A stretch of 38,269 nucleotides of DNA from positions 1-38,269 of the forward strand of contig JASJDW010000012.1 of the NCBI GenBank assembly GCA_030064955.1, given 5' to 3'. A program made the position numbers and the translations under genes. The notes under the pieces were generated by a model. That model did not search any database, was not told the DNA's origin, and saw only the letters and a list, made by a program, of their open reading frames with translations. The stretch comes from Crocosphaera sp. (GTDB taxonomy: Bacteria > Cyanobacteriota > Cyanobacteriia > Cyanobacteriales > Microcystaceae). Below, in pieces: positions 34,111 to 38,269 of the stretch (positions are counted from its first letter, which is position 1; each line of letters begins with the position of its first letter).

Positions 34111-34473
34111 ATGAGCTACGCTATTATTGAGGCGGGGGGAACTCAACTCCGTGTTGAACCAGGCCGTTTTTATGATATTAATCGTCTCAGTGCTAATGAA
34201 GATGGTTCTTATGTCATTGATAAGGTCTTATTGATTAACAATAACGATGAAATCACCATTGGACAGCCTTTTATTGAAGGGGCAACCGTTGAAGGAACGG
34301 TTATGGAAGAACGACGCGGACGGAAAGTAATCGTTTATAAAATGCGTCCCAAAAAGAAAACTCGTAAAAAACGGGGTCATCGTCAGGAATTAAGTCGTTT
34401 AATGATTAATTCTATTAGTCTCAATGGTTCTGTTATTTCAGACACAGCCTCAGACACCACAGAAGAAGAATAA
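34111..34473 (+). CDS. rplU: 50S ribosomal protein L21
   Basis: A 120-aa protein of the large ribosomal subunit that contacts 23S rRNA and L20. It shows MSYAIIEAGGTQLRVEPGRF, then VLLINNNDEITIGQPFIEGA and the basic KMRPKKKTRKKRGHRQELSR. The C-terminal tail (SDTASDTTEEE) is an acidic extension seen in cyanobacteria. An AAGGA site precedes the ATG. It is followed by rpmA after 40 bp, the usual L21-L27 operon, which is driven by the promoter just upstream. Confidence 0.97.
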   Translation: MSYAIIEAGGTQLRVEPGRFYDINRLSANEDGSYVIDKVLLINNNDEITIGQPFIEGATVEGTVMEERRGRKVIVYKMRPKKKTRKKRGHRQELSRLMINSISLNGSVISDTASDTTEEE

Positions 34474-34513
34474 TCCTACAATAGACTTAATATTACAACA
34501 GAGATAAAGCATT

Positions 34514-34777
34514 ATGGCTCACAAGAAAGGAACAGGAAGTACCAGAAACGGACGGGACTCTCGGGCCCAGCGACTCGGGGTTAAACGTTACGGTGGCGAA
34601 GTGGTCAAAGCGGGTAATATTCTCATTCGCCAACGAGGAACAAAGGTTCACCCAGGAAACAACGTTGGACGAGGCAATGATGATACCCTCTTCGCTTTAA
34701 TTGACGGAGTTGTTACTTTTGAATATAAAACGAAAAGTCGCAGAAAGGTCAGCGTTTACCCTGTAGCAGCAGAATAA
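34514..34777 (+). CDS. rpmA: 50S ribosomal protein L27
   Basis: An 87-aa protein with the family start [40 protein letters not shown] and [20 protein letters not shown]. Its N terminus reaches the peptidyl transferase centre. There is no N-terminal extension of the type that is clipped in Firmicutes. It is second in the rplU-rpmA operon; a GGTGGGCAA palindrome follows 12 bp after the stop. Confidence 0.97.
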   Translation: MAHKKGTGSTRNGRDSRAQRLGVKRYGGEVVKAGNILIRQRGTKVHPGNNVGRGNDDTLFALIDGVVTFEYKTKSRRKVSVYPVAAE

Positions 34778-34788
34778 CTTTACTTGAT

Positions 34789-34848
34789 CGGTGGGCAAGC
34801 ATTTTAGACACTATGATAGCTTTAAATAAGTGCCTCTTTTGCCCACCG
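34789..34848. repeat. GGTGGGCAA palindromic repeat, copy B
   Basis: Arms CGGTGGGCAA and TTGCCCACCG are perfectly complementary and surround a 40-base AT-rich loop. It has the same arms as the copy at 4495-4547, again placed just behind a gene (rpmA). The rest of the gap to 35166 is AT-rich, with an eroded inverted repeat at about 34956-34985 (AGGGGAAC / AATTCCCT) and a TTGACA at 35012 lacking a good partner box. Confidence 0.7.
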
Positions 34849-35166
34849 TACAGGTTTAACGAAAGTGTTGGCAGAAGTCGTCATCTATAATTTAGAAATT
34901 CTGAATCCGCTTTAGAAAGTAGATAATCATACGGAGTGAGTGTTTATAAAGATCTTAGGGGAACGCTCCAGTCTTAATTCCCTAGTAAGTTTATGCCAAA
35001 ATCATTGAATCTTGACAAACAGCCAATTTTTATTTAATTTCTATTAAGTTGAAGTGATTTTACTAATTTTTAAGGTTATTATATTAGTCTAACCTTAAAC
35101 TGTACCTGAATAATATCTGTTTAAGGGAAAACATGGTTGTTTAGAAAAATTCACTAGGATTAGGAA

Positions 35167-36188
35167 ATGCCAACTCAGCAATGTAAACAAGCATATTTTA
35201 ACCTTGATAAGATACAAAAAGCCCATTTTTTTAGTTGGTTATGTGAAGGTAGAAAAATCCGTGAAGGAAAATATATTATTTTTAATATTTTTAACGAAAA
35301 GTATATTGAATCAGATTTATTTGCTAATTTATTAAATTTGATTTCAGAATCTTATCAAGAGGAACTAGAAAAAGGAGTTTCTTCCTCAGAAGCTGTTAGA
35401 ACTTCTTATAAAAATGCTTGCAAAAAAATTTGGAATAAACACCAACATAATTTATATTGTCAAGGAGCAGAATCTGAGGTTAAAACCGACACTTTATTGC
35501 ATCACGTCATGTACTTGGAAAAAGTTCAAACTATGGTTTCTGAAGCACGAAAGTATCCTGGGAGCTTACAAACAAATTGGGAAGATTTTTTAGACGTAAG
35601 CCTGATAGACCAAACTGGGCATATTTTAATGAAAATCAAGAAGATCAAGATCCTTTAGCTAATCTTTCTGAAAGTGATTGTCTAAATACACTTGGTTTAC
35701 CTGATATATGGTATGAGCGTGGACTAGATCAAAATCACCCTAAAGCACCTTGGCGAATTCGGTATCGGCCAAAAGAAAGTATTACAAGGCATATTCCCAC
35801 AATTGCAGATACCTTCTTCCGCTCTTCGAATCCGTACTTTCAAGTAACGAAAGACGCAAGATGGGGATGGACAAAACCAGTTACACAACCGAGAGGAACA
35901 CAAGGAGTGCCTGAGTTGCTTTTCGCTGTCTTTGTCAGAAAGAGGGACTAGAGGCGATTGGAAAATACTTTCCCATGTTTGTTGCCGCCTCATTTCGAGC
36001 GGGTATGAAAGTGCTTGTCTACTTAGAATTAAAACAAGTAAAGCGAGATTATTTTAATAAGTTCCCCCAGGAAATTAATTTACAGCTAAACATTGCTCTT
36101 AAACAAATCAAACAACAGTCTCAAGAGCAATATGAATTTGTTTATAGAGAAGCAACTGAATTAAATTTAATTGTTTCAACAACAATAG
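35167..36188 (+). pseudogene. Frameshifted gene of unknown family, cut by an IS4 element
   Basis: Three consecutive open frames, each one base back from the last, give one continuous protein-like sequence. Part 1 (35167 to about 35590) reads MPTQQCKQAYFNLDKIQKAH to NWEDF. Part 2 (to about 35930) goes on with RRKPDRPNWAYFNENQ and TLGLPDIWYERGLDQNHPKA. Part 3 goes on with EAIGKYFPMFVAASFRAGMK. The first join lies at the heptamer TTTTTTA (35586-35592), correctly phased for a -1 ribosomal slip; the second has no slip site. The last codons run into the left end of an IS4 element and the gene has no end of its own. I recognise no family. Decay is the simplest reading. Confidence 0.6.
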
Positions 36189-37672
36189 AAGCAGCCCTTT
36201 CAAGGTGTTGTGATTATTCTCAAATTATAGTTAGGTAAAAGAATCTATGTTGCTAATCTAGGAAGTAGGGAGAATGATTCTAGGGCAGGTATTTGAGCGT
36301 TTTGTTGAAGAAAGTCCAGTGTCGGTTATGGTTCGTGGACTGCTCGAAAAAATCTTATCTCCTCAAAAACTAGACGCACTATTTGAGAGAAGCGCAGAAA
36401 ATCAGTACACAAGAGAACTAATGTTTTCTACAGTGGTAGAAATGATGAATTCTGTCACTTGTGGGATTCGACCTTCAATTCATGCAGCTTATCAATCCCA
36501 AGTCTCTCAAATGAAGGTTTCAGTGACTTCTGTGTATAACAAACTGAATTCTATGGAGTCTCAGGTTAGTGCTGAACTCGTCAGGGAAACTGCGATGGAA
36601 ATGGAGGCAATCATCAGGCATTTAAAGGGAAATTGCTCAGATTGGTTGCCTGGTTATCGAGTCAAAATTTTAGATGGGAATGCTCTTGGTGCTTCACAAC
36701 ATCGTCTGAAACCTCTGCGTTCATGTAATAGTGCGCCGTTACCTGGACAATCTTTGGTAGTGCTTGACCCAGCTTTGACATTAGCCATTGATGTCTTTCC
36801 CACGGAAGATGGTCACGCTCAAGAACGTTCTTTGCTCGATATGGTCTTAAAAACCGTAGAAGAAGATGATATTTGGATAGCTGACCGTAATTTTTGCACT
36901 TTAAACTTTTTAAGTGGCATCGTCGCTGCTGAGGGCTATTTTATTATCCGAGAACATCAATGTTTTCCTTGGCACAAGCCAGAACCTTGGAGTTACATTG
37001 GAGAAGTGAATGGGGGCAAAGTCTGGGAACAAAAAGTTGTTGTTAGTGATGAAGGTGGATATTTAGGTAAAATTAGGCGAGTAAAAGTGGTTTTAGATGA
37101 AAAAACCCGTGATGGAGATTCCGATATTTTTATTCTGACTAATCTTCCCATGAATGTGGCAGATGCTTTGAATATCGCTCAATTTTATCGTCAACGTTGG
37201 ACTATTGAAACTCTTTTCCAAATCATCACTGTTGTCTTTAATTGTGAAATCAAGACACTCGGTTATCCCAAAGCTGCTTTATTTGCCTTTTGTGTTGCTC
37301 TAGTTTCCTATAATATTCTTAGCGTGGTACTAGCTGCCCTCAGAAGTATTCATGGCACTCAAAAAATTGAACTTGAAGTTTCGAGTTTTTATCTCATCGA
37401 TGAAATTAGCGGAATTTATCGTGGCATGATGATCGCTATTCCACCTCAAGAATGGGAAGTTTTCGCGCCAATGAGTCTGATACAGTTTAGTAAACTTCTT
37501 CGAGATTTAGCCAATCGTATTAATTTAGAGACTCTTCAGTCTCACCCTCGCGGGCCGAAAAAGACTAGACGAAAAAGGAAACGGACTCGTCCTGTTAAGC
37601 GACCTCATATTTCTACTGCTAAAATTTTAGCCCAAAATAAGGCAACAAAATCAACACCTTGAAAGGGCTGCT
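36189..37672 (+). mobile_element. IS4-family insertion sequence, complete
   Basis: A 1,484-bp element bounded by perfect 21-bp inverted repeats, starting AGCAGCCCTTTCAAGGTGTT at the left end and with the reverse complement at 37652-37672. It carries one transposase gene. No direct target repeat is visible at the flanks (left ...CAACAATAGA, right CCTAGCATCT...). The left end closes a decayed gene and the right end enters a pentapeptide-repeat gene. Confidence 0.85.
36274..37662 (+). CDS. IS4-family DDE transposase
   Basis: A 462-aa protein, complete and uninterrupted. The DDE catalytic residues are visible in ILDGNALG (first Asp), WIADRNFCT (second Asp) and the IS4 signature YRQRWTIETLFQ with the Glu. 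It has an N-terminal helical DNA-binding part and a very basic C terminus (RGPKKTRRKRKRTRPVKRPH). Since the element is intact with matching ends, it may still be mobile. The ATG at 36274 has GGGAGA directly before it. The last codons of the gene overlap the right inverted repeat. Confidence 0.93.
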   Translation: MILGQVFERFVEESPVSVMVRGLLEKILSPQKLDALFERSAENQYTRELMFSTVVEMMNSVTCGIRPSIHAAYQSQVSQMKVSVTSVYNKLNSMESQVSAELVRETAMEMEAIIRHLKGNCSDWLPGYRVKILDGNALGASQHRLKPLRSCNSAPLPGQSLVVLDPALTLAIDVFPTEDGHAQERSLLDMVLKTVEEDDIWIADRNFCTLNFLSGIVAAEGYFIIREHQCFPWHKPEPWSYIGEVNGGKVWEQKVVVSDEGGYLGKIRRVKVVLDEKTRDGDSDIFILTNLPMNVADALNIAQFYRQRWTIETLFQIITVVFNCEIKTLGYPKAALFAFCVALVSYNILSVVLAALRSIHGTQKIELEVSSFYLIDEISGIYRGMMIAIPPQEWEVFAPMSLIQFSKLLRDLANRINLETLQSHPRGPKKTRRKRKRTRPVKRPHISTAKILAQNKATKSTP

Positions 37673-38269
37673 CCTAGCATCTTTGAGATTGGCATATCTG
37701 AGGTTGGCATATCTGAGGTTGGCATTGTAGAAGTAGGCATGGTTGAGGTTAGCATAGCTGAGGTTGGCATATTCGAGGTAGGCATAGTTGAGGTAGGCAT
37801 AGTTGAGGTAGGCATAGTTGAGGTTGGCATGGTTGAGGTAGGCATAGTTGAGGTTGGCATTGTAGAACTCGGCATATCTGAGGTAGGTATATCTGAGGTT
37901 GACATCGTAAAGGTTGGCATAGTTGAGGTTGACACTATAGAGATAGGCATTGTCAAACTCCAAATATGCCAATGATTTTCCTGCTTTAACCAACCGTTCT
38001 AATGCTTCCCGTCTCCCTGGACAATGTTGTTGTTTTTCTGGACAGTTTTGTAACAGTCTTTTATCAGCATTTAGTTGACTTTCTCTTTGAATCTCTTTAA
38101 ACAGCCAAGGTAGTCCTATTATTGTCCCAATTAAAGGAATAATCAAAAATAACCCCACAGCTTGAACCCGACTTCTGAGTTGATGTTTTGCACTATTGTC
38201 TAAAAACCCTAGTGCTAGGGTTGATAAGGTCAAAGACTGTTGCTTCTGACGACATTCCTTTAACCGTCG
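37619..38269 (-). CDS. Pentapeptide-repeat membrane protein, partial, 3' end fused to the IS4 end
   Basis: The frame is open from the window edge (5' end missing) to a stop inside the IS4 element. A TTG at 38233 could start it, but the upstream codons (RRLKECRQKQQS) continue open and look like real coding sequence, so the protein probably begins outside. Visible order: one membrane helix (AVGLFLIIPLIGTIIGLPWL), a cysteine-containing loop, REALERLVKAGKSLAYLE, then about 18 pentapeptide units of the A(N/Y)L-type (YANLRYANLR, NYAYLNYAYL). The last 20 or so residues (KVLILLPYFGLKF) are encoded by the IS4 end, so the native C terminus is lost. Such tails often follow ATPase or kinase domains in cyanobacteria. 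Solenoid pentapeptide repeats mediate binding. Confidence 0.75.
   Translation of the reverse strand, partial: RRLKECRQKQQSLTLSTLALGFLDNSAKHQLRSRVQAVGLFLIIPLIGTIIGLPWLFKEIQRESQLNADKRLLQNCPEKQQHCPGRREALERLVKAGKSLAYLEFDNAYLYSVNLNYANLYDVNLRYTYLRYAEFYNANLNYAYLNHANLNYAYLNYAYLNYAYLEYANLSYANLNHAYFYNANLRYANLRYANLKDARSSPFKVLILLPYFGLKF
37684..37953. repeat. Eighteen 15-bp tandem units coding pentapeptides
   Basis: About 18 units of 15 bases with the core GAGGTTGGCATAGTT repeat with few differences. Because 15 is a multiple of three, three frames stay open. The minus-strand frame encoding A-(N/Y)-L-x-x units is the biological one. High nucleotide likeness among central units suggests recent duplication by slippage. 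Confidence 0.85.

Noticed and set aside
34870-35160. Search for an RNA gene or promoter in the gap after rpmA
   Set aside because: No tRNA arm pattern was found, and the TTGACA at 35012 has only a poor -10 match at suitable spacing.
35724-35993. Minus-strand open frame across the frameshifted gene
   Set aside because: It lacks a ribosome site and protein-like features; the plus-strand frames give the coherent sequence.

Overview
The window looks like chromosomal DNA of a unicellular, AT-rich cyanobacterium, most like the Crocosphaera/Cyanothece group (inference). The evidence is at least a dozen copies of the HIP1 octamer GCGATCGC inside genes, cyanobacteria-typical families (DUF4327, an AnaCyp40/TLP40-type cyclophilin, the CcsA-type cytochrome c assembly protein, a fused PyrF-PyrE), and heavy loading with small repeats and decayed insertion sequences. 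No tRNA, rRNA or CRISPR array was seen.

Layout. 1-440: decayed IS200/IS605-type ends. 440-3968 (minus): a SAM methyltransferase and maeB (malic enzyme plus phosphotransacetylase domain), with a perfect FNR/Fur-like palindrome in front of maeB. 4257-9469 (plus): DUF4327 protein, purH, an excisionase-type HTH protein, a prohibitin-like SPFH protein and a B12-binding radical SAM enzyme. 9476-9668: a MITE-like repeat and a second IS605-type right end. 9665-13793 (minus): pckA, a lipoprotein and a small membrane-anchored protein. 13962-15113: cyclophilin with a strong terminator. 15278-20829 (minus): ArnT/PMT-like glycosyltransferase, a double MshEN-like protein, ruvB, a truncated Stf0-type sulfotransferase, pyrF-pyrE. 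20908-22511 (plus): SH3-domain protein and ccsB. 22653-26092 (minus): a small conserved protein, an Rpn-type nuclease, a MATE transporter and a three-TM protein. 26184-29562: FAD oxidoreductase, a 58-aa small ORF, a glgP tail fragment and D-lactate dehydrogenase. 29714-32527: two tiny membrane-peptide ORFs, then carbamoyltransferase, SxtJ and a DUF5989 protein. 32904-34777: an unknown conserved protein, rplU and rpmA. 35167-38269: a frameshifted gene cut by a complete IS4-family element, which on its other side is fused to the 3' end of a pentapeptide-repeat gene that leaves the window.

Functionally, maeB, pckA and ldhA all act on the pyruvate/PEP/C4-acid node and fit a strain that ferments glycogen in the dark. 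The glgP fragment lies beside ldhA. The most suggestive uncharacterised modules are the carbamoyltransferase-SxtJ-DUF5989 operon with two unlisted membrane micro-ORFs upstream, the double MshEN-like protein (possible c-di-GMP sensor), and a dense repeat layer: a 121-bp MITE-like family with nested hairpin cassettes, GGTGGGCAA palindromes behind genes, an orphan CRISPR-repeat-like sequence, and IS605 right ends that supply the stop codons of two host genes.
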